Positions 8,835 to 17,079 of a stretch of 64,000 nt of DNA are shown here, one piece after another; within the stretch, counting starts at the first letter, position 1, and each line of letters opens with the position of its first letter. Source of the stretch: Pirellulaceae bacterium (GTDB taxonomy: Bacteria > Planctomycetota > Planctomycetia > Pirellulales > Pirellulaceae); assembly GCA_023382975.1 (NCBI GenBank), contig JAHDXO010000001.1, positions 124,001 to 188,000 on the forward strand, written 5' to 3'. Under the pieces are notes generated by a model. It searched no databases. It was not told where the DNA came from and worked only from the letters and a program-made list of their open reading frames with translations. The position numbers and the translations under genes were made by a program.

Positions 8835-10000
8835 ATCCTGCCGTGGTTGTCGACTGTGTGCGGACGGCCATTGGCCGGTCGCATCCGGAGCGCGGTGTCT
8901 TTCGGCACGTGCGCGGCGACGAACTGGCGGCCGCCTGTCTCGCGGCGCTGGTACAGCGAACCGGCATCGATCCGACTGTGGTGGAAGATGTCTTGCTGGG
9001 TTGCGCCAAGCAGACACGCGAGCAGGGCATGAACGTCGCTCGCATCGCCGCGCTGCGGGCCGGTCTGCCGCCCAGTACGGCGGCGGCTACCGTCAACCGG
9101 CTCTGCGGCAGCGGTCTGCAGACGATTCAACAAGCGGCTCATGCCATCCAAGCCGGCGCGGAAGACGTTCAACTGGTCGGCGGGCTGGAACACATGCACC
9201 ATCTGCCGCTGGGTAGCGAAGTCGATCCCAACCCGAAATTGTTTCGGCACACGTCCCGAGGTGCCTTGCAGATGGGATTGACCGTCGAACACCTGGCTCG
9301 GAAGTTCGACATCAGCCGACAGCAGCAGGATGCCTTCGCGTGCCGCAGCCAGCAATTGGCCGCCGCAGCGCAAGCCGGCGGCGATTGGAAGCGCGAGATC
9401 GTCCCTGTTGCCGGCCATGACGAAGCGGGGTTGCGGATCGCGGTTGACCGCGATCAATGTGTCCGCAACGGCACGCGGCCCGAATCGCTGGCGTCGTTGA
9501 AGCCGGCCTTCCTGCCGCACGGCACTGTCACCGCCGGCAACAGTTCGCCGCCGGCCGACGGCGCGGCCGCGCTGCTGATGATGAGCGAGGACCGGGCTGC
9601 GGAGTTGGGACTGACGTCGCTGGTCCGCGTGCGGGCGACGGCAGTGGCCGGCGTCGCGCCGTGCCTGATGGGCCTGGGCCCGGTGGCGGCGACGGACAAG
9701 GCGTTGAGGCGAGCCGGACTGACCCTGGACGACATCGGGCTGATCGAATTGAACGAGGCATTTGCCGCACAGGCACTGGCCTGCCTCAGGCAGTGGGGCC
9801 GGAACGACGGGCAGATCGACCGGCAGGTCAATCTTCGCGGCGGCGCGATCGCTCTAGGGCATCCCCTGGGCGCCAGCGGCGCCCGCATCGCGACGACGTT
9901 GATCCATGAGATGATCGCCCGCGACGTCCGCTTCGGGCTGGCCACCATGTGCGTCGGCTTGGGGCAAGGCGTAGCGACCGTTTTCGAACGAAGCGGTTGA
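8831..10000 (+). CDS. fadA: Acetyl-CoA acyltransferase (3-ketoacyl-CoA thiolase)
   Basis: The 389-residue protein begins MNPAVVVDCVRTAIGR, a classic thiolase start, at an ATG overlapping the upstream stop. It has NRLCGSGLQT with nucleophile Cys92, ALGHPLGASGAR with His344 and MCVGLGQG with the second catalytic Cys374, plus LNEAFAAQAL. It cleaves 3-ketoacyl-CoA to acetyl-CoA and a shortened acyl-CoA, the last step of beta-oxidation. The reading frame is open for another 500 bp upstream, but that part lies inside the FadJ-like gene and lacks thiolase character. Length and motifs are those of a complete enzyme. Confidence 0.95.
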   Translation: MNPAVVVDCVRTAIGRSHPERGVFRHVRGDELAAACLAALVQRTGIDPTVVEDVLLGCAKQTREQGMNVARIAALRAGLPPSTAAATVNRLCGSGLQTIQQAAHAIQAGAEDVQLVGGLEHMHHLPLGSEVDPNPKLFRHTSRGALQMGLTVEHLARKFDISRQQQDAFACRSQQLAAAAQAGGDWKREIVPVAGHDEAGLRIAVDRDQCVRNGTRPESLASLKPAFLPHGTVTAGNSSPPADGAAALLMMSEDRAAELGLTSLVRVRATAVAGVAPCLMGLGPVAATDKALRRAGLTLDDIGLIELNEAFAAQALACLRQWGRNDGQIDRQVNLRGGAIALGHPLGASGARIATTLIHEMIARDVRFGLATMCVGLGQGVATVFERSG

Positions 10001-10036
10001 CTTGCAGCCGCGCAGCGCGACCGATAGACTTCGGGG

Positions 10037-10840
10037 ATGATTGAATCTGCAGACCGACAGAATCCCTTTCCGGGGATGAATCCCTACTTGAAGCAGTTTT
10101 GGCGGGGCGTCGACACGACCTTCATGGTCTATCTGTGCGACCAACTGCAAGAGGCCTTGCCCGATGGCCTGTGGGCTTCTGTCGAGGAAGCGGAGACCGT
10201 CGATGACGATTTGCTCGAATCGGCGCAACAGGTTCGTCCCGATGTCCACGTGGCGGAGTCCTGGGAGAGTCCCGAACATCGGGCGACGTCAGCCGCAGCC
10301 GTGGCGGTAGCCGAACCGCTGGTTCTGATCGATCCCGAGGACCGTGTCGAGCGGTATCTGCAGATCGTCGAGGCCGGCGGCCGCGTGATCACCGCAATCG
10401 AGGTGTTGAGCGCGACGAACAAACTCGCCTTGGAGCGGCGGCGGGCATATCGCCGGAAGCGCCGGGCCTATCAGAACGGCGGCGTCAACGTGGTCGAGAT
10501 CGATCTGGTACGCGACGGCGACTACATCGTGCTGGCCCCCGAGGACGAGATCCCGCCCTCACGGCGTGCGCCGTACATCATCAGTGTCTGGCGGGCGACT
10601 CGCCCCGACCGCAAGTACGCTTATCCCTGCCCACTGCAGCAACCCCTGCCGCGCATCGCGGTGCCGTTGCGCCCGCAGGACGCCGACGTGGCGCTCGACC
10701 TGCAGTCGTTGATCGATCTGTGCTACGAGCGAGGCCGCTACCATGCCCGCTTGGACTATCGAGCCGAGCCGGAACCGCCACTGCCGCCGGCCGATGCCGC
10801 CTGGGCGGATGAATTGCTACGTTCCGCCGGTCTGCGGTGA
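10037..10840 (+). CDS. DUF4058 family protein
   Basis: 267 residues with the usual DUF4058 layout: NPFPGMNPYLKQFW near the N-terminus, ITAIEVLSATNKL in the middle, a RRKRRAYQNGGVNVVEIDL segment, and LPRIAVPLRPQDADVALDLQ near the C-terminus. The central EVLS...K and VEIDL elements resemble the core of PD-(D/E)XK nucleases, and some authors place similar planctomycete/cyanobacterial families near that fold; function is not established. A second, divergent member lies at 22558-23346 in this window. It follows the thiolase by 36 bp but is unlikely to share its function. Its end faces the TOPRIM-like gene with 23 bp between stops. Confidence 0.85.
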   Translation: MIESADRQNPFPGMNPYLKQFWRGVDTTFMVYLCDQLQEALPDGLWASVEEAETVDDDLLESAQQVRPDVHVAESWESPEHRATSAAAVAVAEPLVLIDPEDRVERYLQIVEAGGRVITAIEVLSATNKLALERRRAYRRKRRAYQNGGVNVVEIDLVRDGDYIVLAPEDEIPPSRRAPYIISVWRATRPDRKYAYPCPLQQPLPRIAVPLRPQDADVALDLQSLIDLCYERGRYHARLDYRAEPEPPLPPADAAWADELLRSAGLR

Positions 10841-10863
10841 TGAAACTTCCGTCAAACCTGTCG

Positions 10864-11355
10864 CTACGAACTGCGGAACAGAAAGGGCTTCAAAACGGCG
10901 GTCATCCGCTCCAACTCTTTCGCGTTGTGTTGCAGCAGAGGATGTTCCCAGAGTTCCCGTGAGTCGTCGCAACACTCGGACGCGAGTTTCTGACCGATCG
11001 TTTCACAACTCATGTTTGCCTCTCGTCGCAAGTCTTCGGGCTCCGACCAAACGCCGACGACAAATACGCGATCCCGAATATCTTGTGGGACGACCGACCA
11101 CATATCATCGAGTCGCGATCCTTGCCGGTCGAAATCGACGAGCAGCACCATGTGACGTTGTGGACGATTTCTCATCTCGATGACGTGTACTGTCGCGAAC
11201 TCATCTCGCACTTTGCTCCAACCGCCTGCATTCGGCAAAACCTGAATTGCTCTTTGATCTACGGAGTCATGAAGCTGAAAGCCAACGGCGATTTGGTGAT
11301 CCGCGCGATCCTCGGGCAGAACCAGAACGTGTTTTCGATACTTGTTTGCGCCCAT
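10864..11355 (-). CDS. Small TOPRIM-like partner of the adjacent ATPase
   Basis: 163 residues, starting at an ATG whose A is also the last base of the upstream ATPase stop (TAATG), which implies translational coupling. The strand pattern with acidic residues, HVLVLPEDRADHQIAVGF near the N-terminus and MVLLVDFDRQ in the middle, resembles a TOPRIM fold, in which a glutamate and a DxD pair bind metal. That reading is inference from pattern only. RecF/OLD-type ATPases are often followed by such a domain or protein, as in OLD, Gabija and PARIS systems. The rest (DRVFVVGVWSEPEDLRRE) is not recognised. A defence or DNA-repair role is possible but unproven. Confidence 0.6.
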   Translation of the reverse strand: MGANKYRKHVLVLPEDRADHQIAVGFQLHDSVDQRAIQVLPNAGGWSKVRDEFATVHVIEMRNRPQRHMVLLVDFDRQGSRLDDMWSVVPQDIRDRVFVVGVWSEPEDLRREANMSCETIGQKLASECCDDSRELWEHPLLQHNAKELERMTAVLKPFLFRSS

Positions 11356-12461
11356 TATTCCAGATCGTTTCGGATTAGCGCATTAACCAGATCACCCTGG
11401 ACTTGCAGTTGGCTGACGGGGCGGATCTGCGTCGGTTCAAATTGGCCCTGTCGCATAAGCAGAAGAGTGTTTTCGTCGGCAAAATGCCGAATCGCCTCGG
11501 GATTGTGCGACGTCGCCACTAATTGGCCCCTCGCGCCGAACGCTCGTCGCAGGGCAACTACAAAATGTCCGACTTCCGAAAGCGACAGATGATTGTCCGG
11601 CTCGTCCCAAATGCAAAACACGGGGCCGTAACACTGAATCGCGGCCAGAACCAGCGCGCCGATGAAGAAGCATTTCTCTCCGTCCGAAAGCATCTCAAAC
11701 GGTTGACTGAATGCCGCCTGATCTCGCATGAACTGGACGAACAAGCTGCGCGAGTCCTTGGCAATCACCGGATTCCTCACGTCGAAGAGATCCGGCATCA
11801 GTGGCTTCAGGAAACCGTCAATCTCCGCATAAGCGGCCGGAGTGTGCGACAGCAACCCCGCAAACCATTCCCCGACGTTCGTGCATTCCCGATTCGGCAT
11901 CAGACTAGCCCCCTGCGAGTCGCCGCGGATACGGCTTGGGATCGGCGCGAGAATCAGCATGTGGGCCAACCACTGCTTGAAAACATGAAGAGGATCGGCG
12001 GCCGATTGCTCCTGGATTACGGGCAGGGCCACCAAGTGCCAATCGACAAGGAACTTTGCTTCGCGCACCGCACCGCTTCTCGGAAGCACCACTTGAGCCC
12101 TGTCGCGGGAATAGAGGTTCTGTCCATTGCACGCCAGACGCTCCTCGGCGACCCGCAACTCCTTGAAGTCCTCCGGCAATTCAAACGCCAGGCTGTAGTG
12201 GAATATGTCGTCTCCCAGCTTAGCCTCGATATCGAAACGCATCGGGACGGCTGCTCGACCCCAAGCGAAATCGATCGGCTTGACCAACTCGCCGACCCTA
12301 TTGATACCCCGGGCGACCCGTTGGAGCACCTCCAACGCCTTGGTCACAGTGGATTTGCCTGAACCGTTGTTGCCGATCAACAGCCAAGTGGGGTGTGCAG
12401 ACAAAGACAGATCGAAGTTTTCGAGGCAGCGGAAATTGTGGACATGAAAGCGTTGAATCAT
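11355..12461 (-). CDS. AAA family ATPase (AAA_21, OLD/RecF-like)
   Basis: 368 residues. N-terminal strand MIQRFHVHNFRCLENFDLSL, then Walker A GNNGSGKST at residues 30-38; a long insert with helices in the middle; ABC-type signature LSDGEKCFF, Walker B FCIWDEPDNHL and a terminal ATSHNPEAIRHF H-loop. This is the SMC/RecF-like architecture of AAA_21 and OLD-like ATPases, without a fused nuclease. The nuclease-like part is probably supplied by the small coupled gene downstream. The pair sits alone between DUF4058 and the PilM operon. An MITE-like palindrome lies 110 bp upstream of the start. Confidence 0.88.
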   Translation of the reverse strand: MIQRFHVHNFRCLENFDLSLSAHPTWLLIGNNGSGKSTVTKALEVLQRVARGINRVGELVKPIDFAWGRAAVPMRFDIEAKLGDDIFHYSLAFELPEDFKELRVAEERLACNGQNLYSRDRAQVVLPRSGAVREAKFLVDWHLVALPVIQEQSAADPLHVFKQWLAHMLILAPIPSRIRGDSQGASLMPNRECTNVGEWFAGLLSHTPAAYAEIDGFLKPLMPDLFDVRNPVIAKDSRSLFVQFMRDQAAFSQPFEMLSDGEKCFFIGALVLAAIQCYGPVFCIWDEPDNHLSLSEVGHFVVALRRAFGARGQLVATSHNPEAIRHFADENTLLLMRQGQFEPTQIRPVSQLQVQGDLVNALIRNDLE

Positions 12462-12571
12462 GAGATCTGGTTGCGAGTGACGGTTGCCTAATTGAAACGC
12501 AGCGTATTATCTGCATCCGCGTATGATAACTGGGATGTCAACGTTGGGCAATCCAGACGATCCGCCAGCAA

Positions 12572-12696
12572 GCTTAGCCCGGATTATTCACGGGGTCGCG
12601 TTGTAGCACAGGCAGCTTGCCTTTGTTCCCCAAATACAGGCTGGCAGCCTGTACTACGGGCCCGCGGAGCACTTCGTAAATAATCCGGGTTAGCGT
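12572..12696. repeat. Nested palindromic element (MITE-like), about 125 bp
   Basis: Outer arms of 20 nt (AGCCCGGATTATTCAC at the left and GTAAATAATCCGGGTTA at the right) are inverted copies with few mismatches. Inside is a second inverted pair, GTAGCACAGGCAGC...GCCT against ACAGGCTGGCAGCCTGTACTAC, around a short spacer. The element has no reading frame. It occupies the gap between the ATPase start and the DUF1559 lipoprotein stop. The inner arms resemble a decayed copy at 26742-26808, so it may belong to a dispersed family. Confidence 0.65.
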
Positions 12697-12779
12697 ACGC
12701 AGCAAGATCGCGGCCGCTACTACGAGTGCGGAAGCGTACGCTTCAACGAGGGCTGGAACGAATTCCGTTTCACGGGACG

Positions 12780-14825
12780 TCACTCGGCGTTGCGAACCTG
12801 TCCGAGGCGCATTTCGGCGCGCAGTTTGTCCAGGCCCGGAGGCAGCGAGGCCAGCGCCAACTGATACCAGTATCCGGCTCGGCGACGTATTGCGGCGCGA
12901 AAATCGCTGCGCGTTTCGGCCTCGTTCCACCAGGCATCGGCCAAGGCCACTTGACGGTCAGCCTCGGCCGGCCGAGTCAGTTCGATGCGGGCCAACTGGG
13001 CAATCCGCAGATCGTCGCCTCGCGCCAGCATTGGCAGTCCGTCCTCCCACCGCTCTTTGGCAAAGCAGTAGTAGATGCCGGCAATCCGGTTCGCGGCGGC
13101 GTCGGTCGGATCTTCGGTGAGCCGTTCTACCGCGAGCGTTGCACGTTCCAACGCGGTCTTGGCGTCGTCGATCTCCCGCTGCCGCGCACTGACGTCCGCG
13201 ACGATTCGCCGGTCTCCACTGCGCCGGGCCGCGGCGGCCGCGGCGGCTTGGATCTGGCGGGCGACGTCGAAGCGATCCTCGACCAACGCAGCGTCGATCA
13301 ACTGGTCGGCGACCTTCAGCAGCAATTGATTAGCCTCGCTGGGCAATCGCACGCGCGCAGTGGCCGTCAGAACAGCAATCTTTGTTTGCAAGGGATCGGC
13401 TTCGAAATGTTCGGCCGTTTTTTCGGCAGCTTGCAGCGCCGTCGCCAAATCGCCTGCTTCGAGGGCGATTTTCCAGCACAGTTCGAGCGCGACGTACCGC
13501 TCGGCCGAACCGTATTCCAAACGTCCGGTGTGCTCCAGGAGGGAACGTGCCAGATCGCGTCGCTCATCGCTCGTGCGGGCCCGTTCGTACTGGCTCTGGT
13601 AGGTGGAGCGCAAGACCTGACGAGCCGCTTCGCAGGCCGACTCGTCAGGAATGGGACGACGGAACGGAAGCGTTGCCACGGAGACGCTCGACGTGTCCGA
13701 CTCGTCGGGCGATGTCGGCATCGCAACTCCGATCAAGGCATTCGACGGCTGCGCGGTGGGCACTGTGTCCGCGGAGCGGGCTCCGGTTTCTTCGGAGACG
13801 AGTGTGTCCGCGTGCGAATCGGCCGCCGCGTCCGGCGGTTCGGTTCCAGGCCGCTGATGGACCTGCGAGGCCAGGAACGCCTCGCCGTCGTCGACGCAGA
13901 ACATCTTCCGCCAGAAGGGACGCGCGGCATCGAGTGAGCACTGACCGACCGTGCCGTCGCCCCAGGCAACATAGAACACACCGTCGCGCAGGCTGCCGAT
14001 ATGTTGTTTCGGGCCGCGAAAATCGATTTCATGGTCCCGAGGCTGCGTCCAGGGTACGGCAGTTTCGTCGTCGGCTTCGAGCAAAATGACGGTGTTGGCC
14101 GGCCCGTCTTCGATGTCGCTGAGCGTCAATCCGCCTTGTCCAAAGCCTTGCGGTCCGGGAAATGCCGTTCCGGTCCCTGTGGGAGCCAGATAATTGGTTC
14201 GATCGTCGAATCGTTCCGGCGATTGATACTCGGGAGGAATCGCGGCCAGTAGTTGGCGGTTGTGCGGGCTGTCCCACGCCTCGTCCAGCCGGAAGTGCGA
14301 ATACAGTTGCTGATGGCCCAAGTAAGGGAGCAAGTGGACGCGCCAACTGAGCAGCGGCCGCCGCGTGTTGTCGTAAATCGCGGGGGCGGGCAAGCAGCGT
14401 TTCTCGGACAAGTATTTCTGAAGTGCCGAGGAGATCTTCTCCAGGTTGTCGATCGAGCGTTGTCGCCGCTGGGCATCGGTCAGCGGCTGGTCGGGCACCG
14501 GGGTGGCAGGTGGAAGGGCATCCGGGCCCTCCGACCTTTTCGGCTTGGCCGACCCTTCCGGCTCGTCCGACATGTTCGAAGCGACGGACGGGCCTGATTG
14601 GCTCGACGTGTCCGACTGGTTGGACGTGTCCGACTTGCCCGGACTGCCGGCCCCGTCGGACCGTGCGGCGGCGACCGGGGTCACCGCCGCGGAAGTTTCG
14701 TCCACATCGGCTGCGGACCGTCGGATGGCGGATCGTCGCATATCGGCCGGCGAGGGGACGGATCCACCACAACCGATCGTCGACGCCAATGTCGCCAGAA
14801 CCAACAACACCACGCAAACACGCAT
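12780..14825 (-). CDS. DUF1559-domain lipoprotein with helical C-terminal half
   Basis: 681 residues from the ATG at 14825, chosen because it gives a lipoprotein signal (MRVCVVLLVLATLASTIGCGG, lipobox STIGC). A Ser/Asp/Pro linker with repeated SDTSNQSDTSSQSG-like units follows (residues about 35-100). Then comes a DUF1559-type domain: IDNLEKISSALQKYLSEKRCLP, SWRVHLLPYLGHQQLYSHF, DGPANTVILLEA and a terminal FYVAWGDGTVGQCS. It lacks the pseudopilin N-terminus of the other DUF1559 proteins. The C-terminal 300 residues are helical with TPR-like character (ALELCWKIALEAGDLATALQAAEKTAEHF). It ends an operon with DUF1573 and PilM-like genes, 49 bp after the PilM stop. Confidence 0.75.
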   Translation of the reverse strand: MRVCVVLLVLATLASTIGCGGSVPSPADMRRSAIRRSAADVDETSAAVTPVAAARSDGAGSPGKSDTSNQSDTSSQSGPSVASNMSDEPEGSAKPKRSEGPDALPPATPVPDQPLTDAQRRQRSIDNLEKISSALQKYLSEKRCLPAPAIYDNTRRPLLSWRVHLLPYLGHQQLYSHFRLDEAWDSPHNRQLLAAIPPEYQSPERFDDRTNYLAPTGTGTAFPGPQGFGQGGLTLSDIEDGPANTVILLEADDETAVPWTQPRDHEIDFRGPKQHIGSLRDGVFYVAWGDGTVGQCSLDAARPFWRKMFCVDDGEAFLASQVHQRPGTEPPDAAADSHADTLVSEETGARSADTVPTAQPSNALIGVAMPTSPDESDTSSVSVATLPFRRPIPDESACEAARQVLRSTYQSQYERARTSDERRDLARSLLEHTGRLEYGSAERYVALELCWKIALEAGDLATALQAAEKTAEHFEADPLQTKIAVLTATARVRLPSEANQLLLKVADQLIDAALVEDRFDVARQIQAAAAAAARRSGDRRIVADVSARQREIDDAKTALERATLAVERLTEDPTDAAANRIAGIYYCFAKERWEDGLPMLARGDDLRIAQLARIELTRPAEADRQVALADAWWNEAETRSDFRAAIRRRAGYWYQLALASLPPGLDKLRAEMRLGQVRNAE

Positions 14826-14874
14826 CGTCTTCCTCACTCGCGGAGGCCGAAATCTCCGCCGTACCAGTCGTTCC

Positions 14875-17076
14875 TTATCGCCCGCTTCGCAGCCGCCGCA
14901 GCAGTCCGTGCAGTTGGAAACCACCTCCCAAGCCGAACAAGTGCTTGATCTGAACCTCCGGAAACAACCGTCGGTGCTGTTGCAGCGAGCGGTCGATCTC
15001 ATCGACCAGATGCCGGATCGCGGGATCGATGGCCTCGTACAGCGGCTTCAGTCGGCGCGCTCGCGCCGGATTGGCTTTCACAAGTTCCGCCTGGGCTCGA
15101 GTCAGGTTGAAGGTGCGGGTCAGATTGCCGGTCACGGTCTCGCCCCCGACGGGCAGATGACGGAACCAGCCCGAGTTCGCCGAACTGACGACCAGTGCCG
15201 AACCCTCGGCGCCGACGTCCAGCAAGGCAATCGCCGACGAGCTTCGGGCCTGTGGTGGTTCGTCGCCCAGAAGTTCAAACATGGCGAGATTATGGAGCGC
15301 GACGCCGTTTCCCGACACAATGTCCAGTTTCAGATTCAGTTCCTGGCAGACAGTCTCGACTTCCTGCACATGGAATTCCTTCACCGCGAAAACGCCGATT
15401 CGCCAGGCATGCTCGTCGTCGCCTTCGGATTTGGGTAGCGGCCAAGCATGATAATCCCAGACCAATTCCTCCAACGGCAGCGGGATCTGCTGCCGCACTT
15501 CGTAGGCCACGGCGTCGGCCAAGCGTTTCGGATCGACCTGCGGCAAGCGGAAGAACCGTCCCAGCACGGAGAGACTGGACAGACCCAAACTGACCGTCGC
15601 GTCTTGCGGCGGATGTTGATCCAAGAAGGTGCGGAGCGTCGCAGCGACAGCCTCGCGCCGTTGGATAGTGTCGCCCAAGCGAGTCATGTCTTGCCGGTGC
15701 GGAATCAATACCGCTCGATCGATCGTCACAGCCTCCCGTTCGTCGCCGTCGACGGTCAGCCGAACGGCTTTCAGCGAAGTGCTGCCCAGATCGATGCCCC
15801 AGGCCGTGCGTGGACTCTTCTTTCGCGTCCAACCGAACCGCTGAAGAACGCCTTTCGCCCCGGCTGCCTTTTGCCGCTGGGACACCAGATTGACCGAAAT
15901 GTCCGCCCGCTCGAGACCCTGCAACGCCAGACCGCAGGCGACCCAGAACGAGCCCGGCCAACGCCGCAGCGCGTCGCCGGCTTCGGCCGACGTGGCCATA
16001 TTCTTCGGCAAAGCAAGCCAGGAGACAGGGACGCCCAGCACGCTGCTCTCGGGTGCGGACAGGTTCGTGGCCATCGAACGCGGATCGCGCGGCGGTTTCG
16101 CCAGCGCGTTGCGGACTCGCTGCGTCAATTGAGCCGCCTCTTCGTCCGCGGGCCGCAGTCCTACCAGACGCTCGCCGATCGTCAGCAGCGTCTTGTCGGC
16201 GATCGCTGCCTGTTTTAGGTCGTTGGTCAGCCAGTCAAGTTCGGCTGCCTGGTTCTTGAGTTTTTCGACCTCGTCGTTCCATTGCGACAAGGGGATTGTA
16301 TCGAGCATCGCCAGCGCCTGCTCGTAATCATGATCTGCCAGTCGAGCCTGCGCGCTGCGGATTTGCCGATCGCGGAACTGGATCGCCAAACGCCGGATGA
16401 CTTCGTGATCCGGCTGCAACACCAGCAACCGTTCGAGCTTGATGCCCAAGTCCGCTACCTGGCCGGATTTGACGCTACGGGCCACCTCTCCGCTCAAACG
16501 CCGCACTTCGTCATCCCGGGCGCAGGCTTCGCGTAGAAGTTCCACGGCGCGCTGGGTTCGCAGTTGCTCGGGCACCGATTCCAACTCGTTCCGCGCGCCC
16601 TGGTAATCGTGGCATTGCAGCCGTTGTTCGGCGACCTCGCAAGCCCGGTCGACGCTTCCTCGCGCCTGCTCGAATTCGCCCTCGATCCGAGCGGACAGTT
16701 CGCGAGCCTGATCGTGGAAGCGGTGGAAGCGGGGATCCTGCAACTTGTGGAGCGGTCGCAGCAGTTCCAGCGCGCGTTGGAAATCCCGCGCGTGACTCGC
16801 GGTTTCGGCTTGGGCGAGCCAACCGGCATACTCGTCCGACCGCTGGCGAATCGCCTGCTCCAGGTCCTTTCCGCACTCGCCGCAGAACGATTCGGTAACC
16901 GCGCACTCCAGCGAGCACGCGGGACAAGGCAGCCAGAGGGTGCTGCCGCACTGGGAACAGTAGCGTCGTTCCCGCGGATTGACGTGGTTGCAACGACAGC
17001 ACGCGACACTTCCTGGCACGGACTCGGAGACGGGCCGTTCGCGAACTTGCTTGCGATCAACTGCCATGATACTCAT
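14875..17076 (-). CDS. PilM-like ATPase with N-terminal zinc ribbons and helical spacer
   Basis: 733 residues. The N-terminus carries two zinc-ribbon pairs (CCRCNHVNPRERRYCSQCG, and CPAC...FCGECG). Residues about 80-330 are helical repeats with coiled-coil character (ARDFQRALELLRPLHKLQD, YEQALAMLDTIPLSQW). The C-terminal third begins WGIDLGSTSLKAVRL, the phosphate-1 loop of the actin-like PilM/FtsA family, with DAVAYEVRQQIPLPLEELVWDY and a final LFGLGGGFQLHGLL. PilM binds ATP at the cytoplasmic face of type IV pilus and type II secretion machines. Pseudopilin-like DUF1559 genes lie just upstream, which fits. ATG at 17076 follows the DUF1573 stop by three bases; a TTG at 17079 is less likely. 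Confidence 0.8.
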   Translation of the reverse strand: MSIMAVDRKQVRERPVSESVPGSVACCRCNHVNPRERRYCSQCGSTLWLPCPACSLECAVTESFCGECGKDLEQAIRQRSDEYAGWLAQAETASHARDFQRALELLRPLHKLQDPRFHRFHDQARELSARIEGEFEQARGSVDRACEVAEQRLQCHDYQGARNELESVPEQLRTQRAVELLREACARDDEVRRLSGEVARSVKSGQVADLGIKLERLLVLQPDHEVIRRLAIQFRDRQIRSAQARLADHDYEQALAMLDTIPLSQWNDEVEKLKNQAAELDWLTNDLKQAAIADKTLLTIGERLVGLRPADEEAAQLTQRVRNALAKPPRDPRSMATNLSAPESSVLGVPVSWLALPKNMATSAEAGDALRRWPGSFWVACGLALQGLERADISVNLVSQRQKAAGAKGVLQRFGWTRKKSPRTAWGIDLGSTSLKAVRLTVDGDEREAVTIDRAVLIPHRQDMTRLGDTIQRREAVAATLRTFLDQHPPQDATVSLGLSSLSVLGRFFRLPQVDPKRLADAVAYEVRQQIPLPLEELVWDYHAWPLPKSEGDDEHAWRIGVFAVKEFHVQEVETVCQELNLKLDIVSGNGVALHNLAMFELLGDEPPQARSSSAIALLDVGAEGSALVVSSANSGWFRHLPVGGETVTGNLTRTFNLTRAQAELVKANPARARRLKPLYEAIDPAIRHLVDEIDRSLQQHRRLFPEVQIKHLFGLGGGFQLHGLLRRLRSGR

Positions 17077-17079
17077 CAA

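Noticed and set aside
14560..14660. CRISPR-like repeats
   Set aside because: The GGACGTGTCCGAC-type repetition is the coding for a Ser/Asp-rich linker of the DUF1559 lipoprotein; units are irregular and unspaced.
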